The notes below the pieces were generated by a model. That model searched no databases, was not told where the DNA came from, and saw only the letters and a program-made list of their open reading frames with translations. Positions 45,964 through 54,923 of a stretch of DNA of 64,000 bases are shown here, one piece after another. Each line of letters begins with the position of its first letter. The first letter of the stretch is position 1. A program made the translations under genes and the position numbers. Origin of the DNA: Eudoraea adriatica DSM 19308 (GTDB lineage: Bacteria > Bacteroidota > Bacteroidia > Flavobacteriales > Flavobacteriaceae); assembly GCF_000382125.1 (NCBI RefSeq), contig NZ_KB907549.1, positions 248,001 through 312,000 of the forward strand, in the 5' to 3' direction.

Positions 45964-46728
45964 ATGTGCTATGATATAAAGGCAAGTTTGGAGGCTCAGT
46001 TAAAGAGGGCAAGACACTATGGCAACGAAAAAGCCATTGAAGAAATCATAGAAAAACTCGTGCCCTTGTCTGATCTGCCACTCTATCATGTATCAGGTTT
46101 TAAACACCCAAAATTATTTATCTATCCGGATAGGTCCCCCTATAAACCTACCCTTGCAATTTGGGGCCTTGTACCATTTTGGGTAAAAGATAAAGCGCAA
46201 CTAAAAAATCTCTGGAACAAAACGCTTAATGCCAGAGGAGAAACCATTTTTGAAAAACCATCCTTTCGTGATTCCGCCAAAAATAAAAGATGTATTATTT
46301 ATGTAGATGGCTTTTATGAGCATCACCATTTTAGGGGGAAAACTTATCCTTTTTATCTAAGCAGAAAGGATGGGGAACCACTGGCGCTAGCAGGACTTTG
46401 GAGCGAATGGGCAGATCCTGAAACAGGAGAACCGATAAACACCTTTTCTATTGTCACAACGGAAGGCAATACTATGATGAGCAGGATCCATAATAATCCG
46501 AAGGCAGCAGGACCCCGAATGCCCTTAATACTCCCTGATGAACTGGCAGATAAATGGCTTGAGCATATGGAGGACGAATTGGATAAAAAAAATATTCAGG
46601 AACTTATTCAATCCTATCCGGAAGACGAACTTAAAGCCCATACAGTAAGGCGGCTCAGAGGAAAAGAATATCCTGGTAATATCCCTGAGATAACCGAAGA
46701 GGTAGCCTATGCCGAGTTGGAATTTTAA
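45964..46728 (+). CDS. SOS response-associated peptidase (SRAP, YedK/HMCES family)
   Basis: A 254-residue SRAP protein. After Met removal the N-terminal residue is Cys2 (MCYDIKASLE), which in HMCES/YedK forms the thiazolidine crosslink with abasic sites in single-stranded DNA. The usual MCGR is replaced by MCYD. The conserved Glu lies in VDGFYEHHHF. The His that normally precedes R-M-P by two positions is in RIHNNPKAAGPRMPLIL, i.e. an eight-residue insertion separates His from RMP. C-terminal segment TVRRLRGKEYPGNIPEI is as in other Bacteroidota members. Role: abasic-site protection during replication. Confidence 0.88.
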   Translation: MCYDIKASLEAQLKRARHYGNEKAIEEIIEKLVPLSDLPLYHVSGFKHPKLFIYPDRSPYKPTLAIWGLVPFWVKDKAQLKNLWNKTLNARGETIFEKPSFRDSAKNKRCIIYVDGFYEHHHFRGKTYPFYLSRKDGEPLALAGLWSEWADPETGEPINTFSIVTTEGNTMMSRIHNNPKAAGPRMPLILPDELADKWLEHMEDELDKKNIQELIQSYPEDELKAHTVRRLRGKEYPGNIPEITEEVAYAELEF

Positions 46729-46757
46729 AGTACTTCGATTAATAAAATAAATAATTG

Positions 46758-47570
46758 ATGATTGCTAATGATATGATAGTATTCCAGGATAAATTACAAA
46801 AAAAAAACAGGGGACTAAGCTGTATTTCACTTCTCCTTCTGGCCCTTCTCTTCTCCTGTAATAATGCAACAAAGGAATCATCTGAACTTACCATCGCCGC
46901 CGCCGCTAATATGCAATATGCACTGGGACCTATTACAGAAAAATTTACCGAGAAGACAGGTATTACCTGTCAGTTAATTATCGGTTCCTCGGGTAAACAT
47001 ACTGCACAAATTTTGCAAGGAGCTCCATTTGACATTTTTGTATCGGCTGATATGAAATATCCTTCAGACCTCTATAATAAAGGTTTTACTACCGCTCCAC
47101 CAGAAATCTACGCCTACGGAAAATTAGTATTATGGACAATGATTAACGGGCTGGCGTTATCAACAGGGAACCTGAATGATTCGTCCATTAATCATATTGC
47201 ACTGGCAAATCCCAAAACAGCACCTTACGGACAAGCAGCAATAGAAGTATTGGAAAAATATGGACTCCTGGACAGTCTTAAAAATAAATTGGTTTTTGGG
47301 GAAAGTATTGGCCAAACCAACCAATTTGTTTATTCCAAATCAGCCGAAATTGGATTTACAGCGCAATCCGTGGTTCTGGCGCCGGAAATGAAGGGCAAGG
47401 GTAAATGGGTTTTGGTGAATGACTCTGATTATAAACCAATTTCACAAGGCGCAGTTGTCATAAAACAATCTGATGGAAATTCACAGCAGGCCAATAAATT
47501 TTATAATTTTCTTTTCTCCAATGAGGCAAAGATTATATTAAAAGATTTCGGATATTCGGTAGATGAATAG
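46758..47570 (+). CDS. modA: Molybdate ABC transporter substrate-binding lipoprotein ModA
   Basis: A 270-residue periplasmic binding protein; I start at ATG 46758, though ATG 46773 also fits the signal. The lipobox is LLFSC near residue 34. ModA marks: ELTIAAAANMQYALGPI, IIGSSGKHTAQILQGAPFDIFVSAD, and NPKTAPYGQAAIEVLEKYGL, whose Ser, Ser, Ala and Tyr main and side chains bind the oxyanion. It captures molybdate or tungstate for ModB/ModC. It is the first gene of the operon; the next start lies inside its last 8 bases. Confidence 0.9.
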   Translation: MIANDMIVFQDKLQKKNRGLSCISLLLLALLFSCNNATKESSELTIAAAANMQYALGPITEKFTEKTGITCQLIIGSSGKHTAQILQGAPFDIFVSADMKYPSDLYNKGFTTAPPEIYAYGKLVLWTMINGLALSTGNLNDSSINHIALANPKTAPYGQAAIEVLEKYGLLDSLKNKLVFGESIGQTNQFVYSKSAEIGFTAQSVVLAPEMKGKGKWVLVNDSDYKPISQGAVVIKQSDGNSQQANKFYNFLFSNEAKIILKDFGYSVDE

Positions 47571-47964
47571 TTTAAAAGGTCATATTAAGGAAGTTCAGGT
47601 TAACGGCAGTTTGTCACTGGTAACCGTAGCGCTTTCTGATGAAACATTGTTTAAGGCTATCATCATCGAAACTCCCGAAACGGCATCCTATCTAAGTGCA
47701 GGTCATTTAGTTAAGGTTTTATTTAAGGAAACCGAAGTGGTTATTGGAAAGGATATAACCCATTTAATTAGCCTTCAAAACCAGATTAAAGGTAAAATTA
47801 GTCGCATTGAACGCGGTTTGTTATTAAGTAACATAGTTATCAATACTTCTGCAGGTGATATAAGTTCCATTATCACCACCAATGCGGCAGATAAACTTAG
47901 TTTAAAAGAAGAACTAACAGTATGCGCCATGGTTAAAACTAACGAAATAATGTTGTCTGAATAA
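47563..47964 (+). CDS. Stand-alone double TOBE/Mop domain protein
   Basis: A 133-residue cytoplasmic protein made of two Mop-like repeats (about residues 1-66 and 67-133). Each has the strand pattern G-x-I-x-x-[IV]; the first reads LKGHIKEVQVNGSLSLVTVAL and the second KGKISRIERGLLLSNIVI. Such proteins (molbindins) oligomerise and store or buffer molybdate. The gene overlaps modA by 8 bases and modB by 1 base, so it is translationally tied to the transporter. It could instead act as a sensor that controls uptake. Confidence 0.82.
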   Translation: MNSLKGHIKEVQVNGSLSLVTVALSDETLFKAIIIETPETASYLSAGHLVKVLFKETEVVIGKDITHLISLQNQIKGKISRIERGLLLSNIVINTSAGDISSIITTNAADKLSLKEELTVCAMVKTNEIMLSE

Positions 47965-48635
47965 TGAATTGGGACCCACTCTTAATTACTTTTAAACTGG
48001 CTGTTGTTACCACCGCAATTCTTCTGGTTATTTCGGTACCCCTGGCATACTGGATGGTTAATACGAAATCCAGGTCAAAACCCTTTATAGAAACACTTAT
48101 CAGCATGCCTCTGGTATTACCCCCTACGGTACTGGGATTTTATTTCCTTGTAGCATTCAGCCCGGGTAATGCATTTGGCAATTGGATAAATGAATGGCTT
48201 GGTCTTAAACTGGTATTTTCGTTTGAAGGACTTGTTGTTGCCTCCATAATATATAGTCTGCCCTTTATGGTGCACCCTATTCAATCCGGCCTGAGTATTC
48301 TGCCGCATTCTCTGACGGAAGCTTCTCAGGTAATGGGAAAATCCAAATGGACCACTTTGTTCAAAGTACTTCTCCCTAATTGTAAAGCTTCCCTATTGAC
48401 GGGAATTGTACTCGCTTTTGCCCATACTGTGGGTGAATTTGGGGTGGTACTGATGATAGGAGGCAGTATTCCGGGAAAAACCAAAGTCGCATCCATTGCC
48501 ATATATGACGAAGTAGAAGCTATGAATTATGGTGCAGCTAATTTCTATGCTGCGGTACTGTTTGTCATAACTTTTTGTATCCTGCTAATGGTCTATTTAA
48601 TAAACGGGGGTTATCTAAAGCGCTTTTGGAAATGA
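47964..48635 (+). CDS. modB: Molybdate ABC transporter permease ModB
   Basis: A 223-residue permease with five or six helices. The cytoplasmic EAA loop reads LTEASQVMGKSKWTTLFKVLLPNCKASLLTG, and the following GIVLAFAHTVGEFGVVLMIGGSIPGKT is diagnostic for ModB/CysTW permeases. It forms the membrane pore with ModC. The stop codon overlaps the modC start (ATGA at 48632-48635). Confidence 0.92.
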   Translation: MNWDPLLITFKLAVVTTAILLVISVPLAYWMVNTKSRSKPFIETLISMPLVLPPTVLGFYFLVAFSPGNAFGNWINEWLGLKLVFSFEGLVVASIIYSLPFMVHPIQSGLSILPHSLTEASQVMGKSKWTTLFKVLLPNCKASLLTGIVLAFAHTVGEFGVVLMIGGSIPGKTKVASIAIYDEVEAMNYGAANFYAAVLFVITFCILLMVYLINGGYLKRFWK

Positions 48636-49507
48636 TTAAAATTGACATTCATAAAAAATTAAAAGCGTACGACAGTGAAATGAACCTGCGCATTAAATGC
48701 AAAATTAAGAAAGGGGAATTAGTAACATTATACGGTGAATCTGGTGCAGGAAAAACCTCAACTTTGAGAATTCTTGCCGGCCTCCTCAAACCAGATAAGG
48801 GAGAAATAACAATAAATGAAGTAAGTTGGGTTGATACTGCAAACAAAATCTTTATTGCTCCTCAGAAGAGGAATATAGGGTATGTTTTTCAGGATTATGC
48901 CTTGTTCCCGAATATGAGCGTGCTCGAAAATCTGGAATTTGCCTCAAATAAAGGACAGAATAAAAAGGTAATAGCAGAACTTATAGAAATGATGGAACTC
49001 GGGGATCTTCAAAACAGAAAACCACAGACCCTATCCGGCGGCCAGCAACAGCGGGTAGCGCTTGCAAGAGCCCTGGTTTGCAAACCCAATATTCTCTTAT
49101 TAGATGAACCCCTCGCTGCCCTGGATTATAAAATCAGGTTGAAACTTCAGGATTATATTACAAGAATCCATAATGAATACGCCTTAACGACTATATTGAT
49201 AAGCCACGATATAGGTGAAATCATGAAACTGTCTGGCCGGGTTTTAGTTCTTGATCAGGGCAAAATTGTGAGGCAAGGTATTCCAGGTGAGATCTTTTCT
49301 AACGAAAAAATCAGTGGTAAATTTAAATTTATCGGGGAAATTTTAAAGATAGAACCTCAGGACGTAGTCTTAATTGTTTCCGTTTTAATACAAAACAATG
49401 TGGTTAAAGTAATTGCCGATAAATCTGAAATACAATCATTGAATGTTGGAGACAAAGTGATGGTAGCCTCAAAGGCTTTTAATCCGATTCTATATAAAAT
49501 TGAATAA
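48632..49507 (+). CDS. modC: Molybdate ABC transporter ATP-binding protein ModC
   Basis: Start at ATG 48632, overlapping the modB stop; a longer in-frame opening at 48575 runs inside modB and is rejected. The 291-residue ATPase has Walker A GESGAGKTS, signature LSGGQQQRVALARAL, Walker B ILLLDEPLAALD and the switch His in ILISHDIGEI. A single C-terminal TOBE domain (about 235-291) ends the protein, where E. coli ModC has a double Mop region. The missing second copy could be supplied by the stand-alone Mop protein. The position confirms molybdate rather than another oxyanion. Confidence 0.92.
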   Translation: MIKIDIHKKLKAYDSEMNLRIKCKIKKGELVTLYGESGAGKTSTLRILAGLLKPDKGEITINEVSWVDTANKIFIAPQKRNIGYVFQDYALFPNMSVLENLEFASNKGQNKKVIAELIEMMELGDLQNRKPQTLSGGQQQRVALARALVCKPNILLLDEPLAALDYKIRLKLQDYITRIHNEYALTTILISHDIGEIMKLSGRVLVLDQGKIVRQGIPGEIFSNEKISGKFKFIGEILKIEPQDVVLIVSVLIQNNVVKVIADKSEIQSLNVGDKVMVASKAFNPILYKIE

Positions 49508-49533
49508 TTTCATCTATAAGAATAAACCTTACT

Positions 49534-50115
49534 ATGAATTCAACAGGTAAACCGGCATTGCTTCTCATTGATATGCAGAAAGGGCTGGATGAAGTTGACT
49601 ATTATGGCGGCCACAGAAATAATATATATGCAGAAGCCAACGCAAAAAGGATCCTGAACTTCTGGAGAAATCACAAGTTTCCAATCTTTCATATTAAACA
49701 CAATTCTACTAATCCAAATTCCCCACTCGTTCAGGGTAAACCGGGGAATGAATTTAAAGATATTGTAAAGCCCCTGGCAAATGAATCAATTATTGAAAAA
49801 CAAGTGAACAGTGCTTTTATAGGCACAGACTTAAAACAACAATTGGATGGCCTGTCAGTTAAAAAATTAGTAATAATCGGACTTACCACAGATCATTGTA
49901 TATCGAGCACCACCAGAATGGCAGGGAATTTGGGATATGATACCTTTTTGGTTTCAGATGCCACGGCTACCTTTGATAAAGTAGGTCCCTATGGAACCAA
50001 ATTCAAAGCTGAAATGATCCATGAAATTGAATTGGCTAGTTTGCACAACGAATTCGCTTTAGTCATTGGCACAGATGAATTATTGAGACAAATCGCAGAA
50101 GAATACGAGATTTAG
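49534..50115 (+). CDS. Isochorismatase-family cysteine hydrolase
   Basis: A 193-residue protein. The catalytic triad of the cysteine hydrolase family is visible: Asp in LLIDMQKGLD, Lys in IEKQVNSAFIGT and Cys in TTDHCISSTTRMA. The cis-peptide region GLTTDHC and the acidic C-terminus are normal. Members include nicotinamidases, isochorismatases and N-carbamoyl hydrolases; the substrate cannot be chosen from sequence. It starts 26 bases after modC and might be transcribed with it, but a functional link is unlikely. Confidence 0.86.
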   Translation: MNSTGKPALLLIDMQKGLDEVDYYGGHRNNIYAEANAKRILNFWRNHKFPIFHIKHNSTNPNSPLVQGKPGNEFKDIVKPLANESIIEKQVNSAFIGTDLKQQLDGLSVKKLVIIGLTTDHCISSTTRMAGNLGYDTFLVSDATATFDKVGPYGTKFKAEMIHEIELASLHNEFALVIGTDELLRQIAEEYEI

Positions 50116-50250
50116 AGTTTTTCCTAAGTAAGGTTTTAGGTTTGTAAGATTCAGTCTGGCTAATGAACTTGCCTGATAACCAATGCAAAAGGCATTTTAA
50201 ACTCTGTAAATAGCAATACGAAAACTTCAAAATTCACGTTAGTCTAACAT

Positions 50251-50688
50251 ATGAAAATAAGAACTATATTATTTACAATATTCCTGGGAACGGGACTACT
50301 GTTTGCCCAGGATTGGCAAACTGATCTTACCAAAGCCAAAGAAATATCAAAAGCCGGGAATAAACCTATAATTCTGGTATTTCAGGGATCTGATTGGTGC
50401 GCCCCTTGCATAAAACTTGACAGGAAAATATGGAGCAGTGAAGAATTCCAAAATTATGCTGCTGACCACTTTGTTATGTTACTGGCAGATTTTCCTCGCA
50501 AAAAACAAAATAGGCTCCCGCCAGAACAAAAAAATAAAAACGCGCAACTTGCGGAAACCTATAATAGCAATGGATACTTTCCTTTGGTGGTTGTTCTGGA
50601 TGAGGATGGCAAAGTATTGGGCCAAACGGGATATAAAAATATATCGGTAAAAGAATATATCAATTTATTAGAATCTTTTTCCGGATAA
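50251..50688 (+). CDS. Exported thioredoxin-fold protein
   Basis: A 145-residue protein with a signal peptide (about 1-19, LLFAQDW). The redox motif is Cys50-Ala-Pro-Cys53 in GSDWCAPCIKLD. A Lys/Asn/Gln-rich insertion (about 85-105) is followed by the conserved cis-Pro region FPLVVVLDEDGKVLG. It is a periplasmic thiol reductase or disulfide carrier. It is the first gene of the cassette with ApbE, DUF4266 and DUF3570 (3 bases before the ApbE gene), so reducing a partner in that system is the likely role. Confidence 0.85.
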   Translation: MKIRTILFTIFLGTGLLFAQDWQTDLTKAKEISKAGNKPIILVFQGSDWCAPCIKLDRKIWSSEEFQNYAADHFVMLLADFPRKKQNRLPPEQKNKNAQLAETYNSNGYFPLVVVLDEDGKVLGQTGYKNISVKEYINLLESFSG

Positions 50689-50691
50689 ATA

Positions 50692-51675
50692 ATGAAACAA
50701 ATAGCCGCCATTTTAATTCTTCTGCTAAGCACTGTTACTATATGGGCCCAGCAATCTTTCCATCGAAGCTTAAAACTAATGGGGAGTGGTTTTCAGGTAA
50801 CTGTTGTCGTTAAAGACTCAGCAGAAGCAAACAGAGTCATTAACCTTGCTGTTGATGAAATTACCAGAATTGAAAAACTCATATCTTCCTGGAATCCCAA
50901 TTCCGAAACATCTGAAATCAACTCAAATGCAGGCATAAAACCGGTTAAAGTCAGTCAGGAATTATTTAGCTTAATAGAAAGGGCAAAAAAAATTTCCGGT
51001 TTAACCGACGGTGCCTTTGATATTAGCTATGCGTCAATGGACAAAATCTGGAGATTTGATGGAAGTATGAAGAGAATGCCCTCAAAAGAAGAAATTAAGT
51101 CATCTGTTGCTAAAGTAGGATTTCAGAATATCATTCTTGATGCAGAGCACTCTTCGGTTTTTCTTAAAGAAAAGGGAATGAAAATAGGGTTTGGAGCCAT
51201 AGGCAAGGGATATGCAGCGGATCAGGCAAAAGCCCTGTTACAGAAAAACAACGTACAGGCAGGTATTATAAATGCCTCAGGAGACATGAATACATGGGGC
51301 AGACAACCTAATGGTGAAGAATGGACGGTAGCCATTACGAATCCATTAAATAAAACCAAAGCAGCCGCCATTTTGCCAATTACGAATGGTGCGGTTGTAA
51401 CTTCTGGTAACTATGAAAAATTTGTGCAATTCAACGGTACGCGATATTCCCATATAATAGACCCGCGAACAGGTTACCCTGCTACCGGCATTTTGAGTGT
51501 AACTGTTTTTGCTCCCAAAGCAGAATTAGCTGATGCCCTTGCTACTTCTGTATTTGTTATGGGCATTGAAATAGGATTAAACAGAATTAATCAATTGCCT
51601 AAAATTGAGTGTATAATTATAGACGAAAAAGGAAAGGTAATTACTTCCGATAATATTGAAATAGACAGGATATGA
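50692..51675 (+). CDS. apbE: FAD:protein FMN transferase (ApbE family)
   Basis: A 327-residue exported flavin transferase with a signal peptide (about 1-20, TVTIWAQ). ApbE marks are KLMGSGFQVTVV near the N-terminus, FGAIGKGYAADQAK, NASGDMNTWG for FAD binding and YSHIIDPRTGYPA with the Mg-binding Asp in the ADALATSVFVMG region. The enzyme attaches FMN to Ser/Thr of a target protein outside the cytoplasm. No clear flavinylation motif (D-G-x-T/S-G-A-T type) is seen in the four linked genes, so the target is either elsewhere or noncanonical. The DUF4266 gene overlaps the stop by 4 bases. Confidence 0.93.
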   Translation: MKQIAAILILLLSTVTIWAQQSFHRSLKLMGSGFQVTVVVKDSAEANRVINLAVDEITRIEKLISSWNPNSETSEINSNAGIKPVKVSQELFSLIERAKKISGLTDGAFDISYASMDKIWRFDGSMKRMPSKEEIKSSVAKVGFQNIILDAEHSSVFLKEKGMKIGFGAIGKGYAADQAKALLQKNNVQAGIINASGDMNTWGRQPNGEEWTVAITNPLNKTKAAAILPITNGAVVTSGNYEKFVQFNGTRYSHIIDPRTGYPATGILSVTVFAPKAELADALATSVFVMGIEIGLNRINQLPKIECIIIDEKGKVITSDNIEIDRI

Positions 51676-51884
51676 TAAGGAAAATAACATTGTTGGCATG
51701 TATGACAGTAGCTTTAAGTAATTGTGTCGCGGTTAAGGGATATGAAAAAGTGAATATTAATGATCCTGATATGGAGTTATCGGAAAAATTGTGCGACAGG
51801 AACATTACTGTCTTTCATTCCTATCGGGAAGCTGCAGCCGGTGCAAACGGAGGAAAAACTGGTGGGGGTTGCGGATGCAATTAA
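51672..51884 (+). CDS. DUF4266 small secreted protein
   Basis: A 70-residue protein overlapping the ApbE stop by 4 bases. A short signal (about 1-17) ends near Cys18 (LSNC), so it is a probable lipoprotein. The mature part YEKVNINDPDMELSEKLC is followed by a Gly-rich tail that ends GGGCGCN, with Cys67 and Cys69. The Cys-x-Cys tail is a family feature and could bind metal or be the substrate of the linked thioredoxin. The function is unknown. Confidence 0.85.
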   Translation: MIRKITLLACMTVALSNCVAVKGYEKVNINDPDMELSEKLCDRNITVFHSYREAAAGANGGKTGGGCGCN

Positions 51885-51927
51885 TTTGAAGTTTACACGC
51901 TATGACACCCCATTCTTTTATAAAACT

Positions 51928-53250
51928 ATGACAACGACTAAGTACCTGTTTTTTATTTGCCTCTTCATGGTCTGTGGTATTTGCCATGCTCAGAATTCCG
52001 TGCAAAATAATGATGCTTATAAAAAAAGGGTTTTGGAAACTGCTGAAATTGATTTGCTATCCAGTTATTATTCACAGGATGGTAATAATGCTGCGGTAAC
52101 GGGCGGACGGGGTACTGAAGAATTAACGGATATTACCGGAACTCTGGTAATATCAATTCCCATAAACGATGATGACGTGCTGACTGTCGATACTGGCATA
52201 TCGGCATATACATCTGCATCATCCAGTAATATTAACCCGTTTGACAAAGGTTTTGCAGATCCATTTATCGCTGCATCCGGTGCTTCCAGAGATGATACCT
52301 GGTATAATCTTACCGGAATTTACAGCCATAGTTCAGATGATAGAAATTCTATATGGAGCGCAAAACTTTCATATTCCACGGAGTATGACTATAGCTCCCT
52401 CGGCTTTGGAGGGAGTTATACCAGGTTATTTAATGAAAAAAATACCGAACTGGGATTAAGCGCAAATATATTCCTGGATAAATGGAAGATTATTTATCCT
52501 TATGAACTTCGTCCTTTTGCCCCCGGGGGAAGAGGTTTGAATGATTTTTTATTTATAGAAAATACTATAACAGGAAATCCTGATTACAACCCGTCTTTTA
52601 ATGTCTTAACGGATGAAAATCGCAACTCCTATTCTCTGGGTATTGGTTTATCACAAATTCTTTCCAAAAATATACAGGGGGGGCTTTTGGCCGATTTTGT
52701 GCTTCAGCAAGGCCTGCTTTCCACCCCATTTCAAAGGGTTTACTTTAGTGATGTAGCAGATTCCTTTATTGACGATTTTCATCTGGCTGATGATATTGAG
52801 CGCTTGCCCGATTCCAGATTTAAAGTTGCCCTAGGAGGCCGACTCAATTTTTTTCTAAATGAATATCTGGTAGTCCGTACTTATTATAGATACTATTTTG
52901 ACGATTGGGGCATAAATTCCAATACAATAAGTGTTGAATTACCTGTAAAGATTGCAGACAAATTCACTTTGTACCCTTCCTATCGATTCTACAACCAAAA
53001 GGCAGCAGATTATTTTGCGCCCTATAACGAACATCTTTCCACTTCCTTATTCTACACTTCAGACTATGACCTGTCTGATTACAATGCAAATCAGTTTGGT
53101 TTCGGAATCAATTATACAAACATTATTCTAAGACAGAATAAATTGAAATTAGGTTTGAAGAGCGTTGATTTAAAATATAGCTATTACGAAAGGACTAACG
53201 GTTTAAGTGCCGGAATTGTTACCGCCGGTTTTAAGTTTGTTGTTGATTAA
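51928..53250 (+). CDS. DUF3570 outer-membrane beta-barrel protein
   Basis: Start chosen at ATG 51928 (MTTTKYLFFICLFMVCGICHAQ), a good signal peptide; the longer opening at 51760 lies over DUF4266 in another frame. The 440-residue mature-type sequence is dominated by alternating beta strands with aromatic ends. It begins with AEIDLLSSYYSQDGNNAAVTGGRGTEELTDI, a family signature. The C-terminus VTAGFKFVVD lacks the terminal Phe but fits a porin-like barrel. It follows DUF4266 by 43 bases and completes the thioredoxin-ApbE-DUF4266-DUF3570 cassette. Function unknown; likely the outer-membrane part of a redox or metal system. Confidence 0.87.
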   Translation: MTTTKYLFFICLFMVCGICHAQNSVQNNDAYKKRVLETAEIDLLSSYYSQDGNNAAVTGGRGTEELTDITGTLVISIPINDDDVLTVDTGISAYTSASSSNINPFDKGFADPFIAASGASRDDTWYNLTGIYSHSSDDRNSIWSAKLSYSTEYDYSSLGFGGSYTRLFNEKNTELGLSANIFLDKWKIIYPYELRPFAPGGRGLNDFLFIENTITGNPDYNPSFNVLTDENRNSYSLGIGLSQILSKNIQGGLLADFVLQQGLLSTPFQRVYFSDVADSFIDDFHLADDIERLPDSRFKVALGGRLNFFLNEYLVVRTYYRYYFDDWGINSNTISVELPVKIADKFTLYPSYRFYNQKAADYFAPYNEHLSTSLFYTSDYDLSDYNANQFGFGINYTNIILRQNKLKLGLKSVDLKYSYYERTNGLSAGIVTAGFKFVVD

Positions 53251-53309
53251 AGCGATTGTAGGACAAAACAAGCATACTTCATCTGGACAATAAAATATAC
53301 TCCAAAAAA

Positions 53310-53332
53310 AAAACGAGCTTAACGCTCGTTTT
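53310..53332. terminator. Bidirectional intrinsic terminator between DUF3570 gene and rny
   Basis: A nine-base stem, AAAACGAGC (53310-53318) with GCTCGTTTT (53324-53332), encloses the loop TTAAC. It is flanked by an A-run on the left and Ts on the right, so it serves both the rightward DUF3570 gene and the leftward rny gene. Confidence 0.88.
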
Positions 53333-53354
53333 CAGATTTGTATTTAAATACGCT

Positions 53355-54923
53355 TTATTTTGCTACATTAACTGAGCGGGTTTCACGAATAACGGTAACT
53401 TTTACCTGCCCCGGATAGGTCATATCTGTCTGAATTTTCTGCGAAATTTCAAAAGAAAGCCGTGCCGCTTTTTCATCACTCACTTTCTCACTTTCCACAA
53501 TAACCCTCAATTCCCTTCCAGCCTGAATGGCATAGGCCTTTTGGACACCTCCAAAAGCAAAAGCGATATCTTCAAGATCTTTTAACCTTTGAATATAGGA
53601 ATCCAGCACCTGTCTTCTTGCTCCCGGACGGGCTCCACTTATAGCATCGCATACCTGCACAATAGGCGATATTAATGTTTTCATTTCTATTTCATCATGG
53701 TGGGCCCCAATCGCATTGCAAACGTCTGGTTTTTCACCAAATTTTTCTGCCCATTGCATTCCTAAGATGGCATGCGGTGTTTCCACCTCCGCCTCGGTAT
53801 TTGGAACTTTTCCTATGTCGTGTAGTAATCCTGCCCGCTTAGCTATTTTCGGATTCAAGCCTAATTCTGCGGACATTACACCACAAAGTTTTGCGACCTC
53901 CCTGGAGTGCTGCAACAAGTTCTGGCCATAGGAAGACCTATATTTCATCCTTCCAACTGCTTTAATCAATTCCGGGTGTAAACCATGAATCCCCAAATCT
54001 ATAACAGCACGTTTTCCAACCTCAACAATTTCCTGTTCAATTTGCTTTTCGGTTTTGCGCACAATCTCCTCTATCCTGGCCGGGTGAATCCTGCCATCTG
54101 TAACCAATTTATGTAATGATAACCTGGCTACTTCTCTTCTTACAGAATCAAAACAGGAAAGTATTATGGCTTCGGGGGTATCATCAACAATAATTTCTAC
54201 TCCGGTAGCCGCTTCCAGTGCCCTGATATTCCGTCCTTCCCTGCCAATAATACGACCCTTAACGTCATCAGATTCAAGGTTGAAAACAGATACGCAGTTT
54301 TCTACAGCCTCTTCTGTGCCAATGCGTTGAATGGTGTTAATTACTATTTTCTTTGCTTCCTGCTGAGCGGTAAGTTTAGCATCCTCCATTGTGGTCTGCA
54401 AATAAGCCATAGCATCTGTTTTGGCTGTTTCCTTTAAAGACTCGAGGAGCTGGCTTTTTGCATCTTCTGCAGATAAGCCCGAAATAACTTCCAACTGTTG
54501 AACCTGACTTTTATGCAGTCTTTCGAGTTCGGACTGTTTTTTATCGTGAAGTTCAGATTTGTGTTCTAAATCCTTTAATTTCATTTCCAGCTGTTCATTC
54601 AGCTTACGATTCTTGGAAAGTTCCCCGCTAACCTGCGATTCTTTATCCCGTGTTCGTTTTTCAGCTTCAGCAATCTTTTTGTCTTTATTGATGATTACTT
54701 TCTCATGTTCCGCTTTTAATTCCAAAAACTTCTCCTTTGCCTGGAAAATCTTGTCTTTTTTAATATTCTCGCCCTCAAGATTGGCGGTTTTCAGGATAGA
54801 GTTTGCTTCTTTTTTTGCATTTGCAATGGTCTTTGATGCTTTACCCTTCTCCAGTGCTTTCGCAACCAGCAATCCTATAACCAAACCAACCAGAGCTGCT
54901 ATTGTTATTGTTGTATAATCCAT
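53355..54923 (-). CDS. rny: Ribonuclease Y
   Basis: A 522-residue membrane-anchored endoribonuclease. One N-terminal helix ([17 protein letters not shown]) is followed by a long coiled coil (about 25-180). The KH domain contains [15 protein letters not shown] (about residue 210-225). The HD domain holds LLHDIGKVP and AHHDE. The end [21 protein letters not shown] is typical. RNase Y starts mRNA decay. The gene is on the minus strand downstream of zapA across a 368-base gap, an arrangement common in Flavobacteria as far as I recall. Confidence 0.95.
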   Translation of the reverse strand: MDYTTITIAALVGLVIGLLVAKALEKGKASKTIANAKKEANSILKTANLEGENIKKDKIFQAKEKFLELKAEHEKVIINKDKKIAEAEKRTRDKESQVSGELSKNRKLNEQLEMKLKDLEHKSELHDKKQSELERLHKSQVQQLEVISGLSAEDAKSQLLESLKETAKTDAMAYLQTTMEDAKLTAQQEAKKIVINTIQRIGTEEAVENCVSVFNLESDDVKGRIIGREGRNIRALEAATGVEIIVDDTPEAIILSCFDSVRREVARLSLHKLVTDGRIHPARIEEIVRKTEKQIEQEIVEVGKRAVIDLGIHGLHPELIKAVGRMKYRSSYGQNLLQHSREVAKLCGVMSAELGLNPKIAKRAGLLHDIGKVPNTEAEVETPHAILGMQWAEKFGEKPDVCNAIGAHHDEIEMKTLISPIVQVCDAISGARPGARRQVLDSYIQRLKDLEDIAFAFGGVQKAYAIQAGRELRVIVESEKVSDEKAARLSFEISQKIQTDMTYPGQVKVTVIRETRSVNVAK

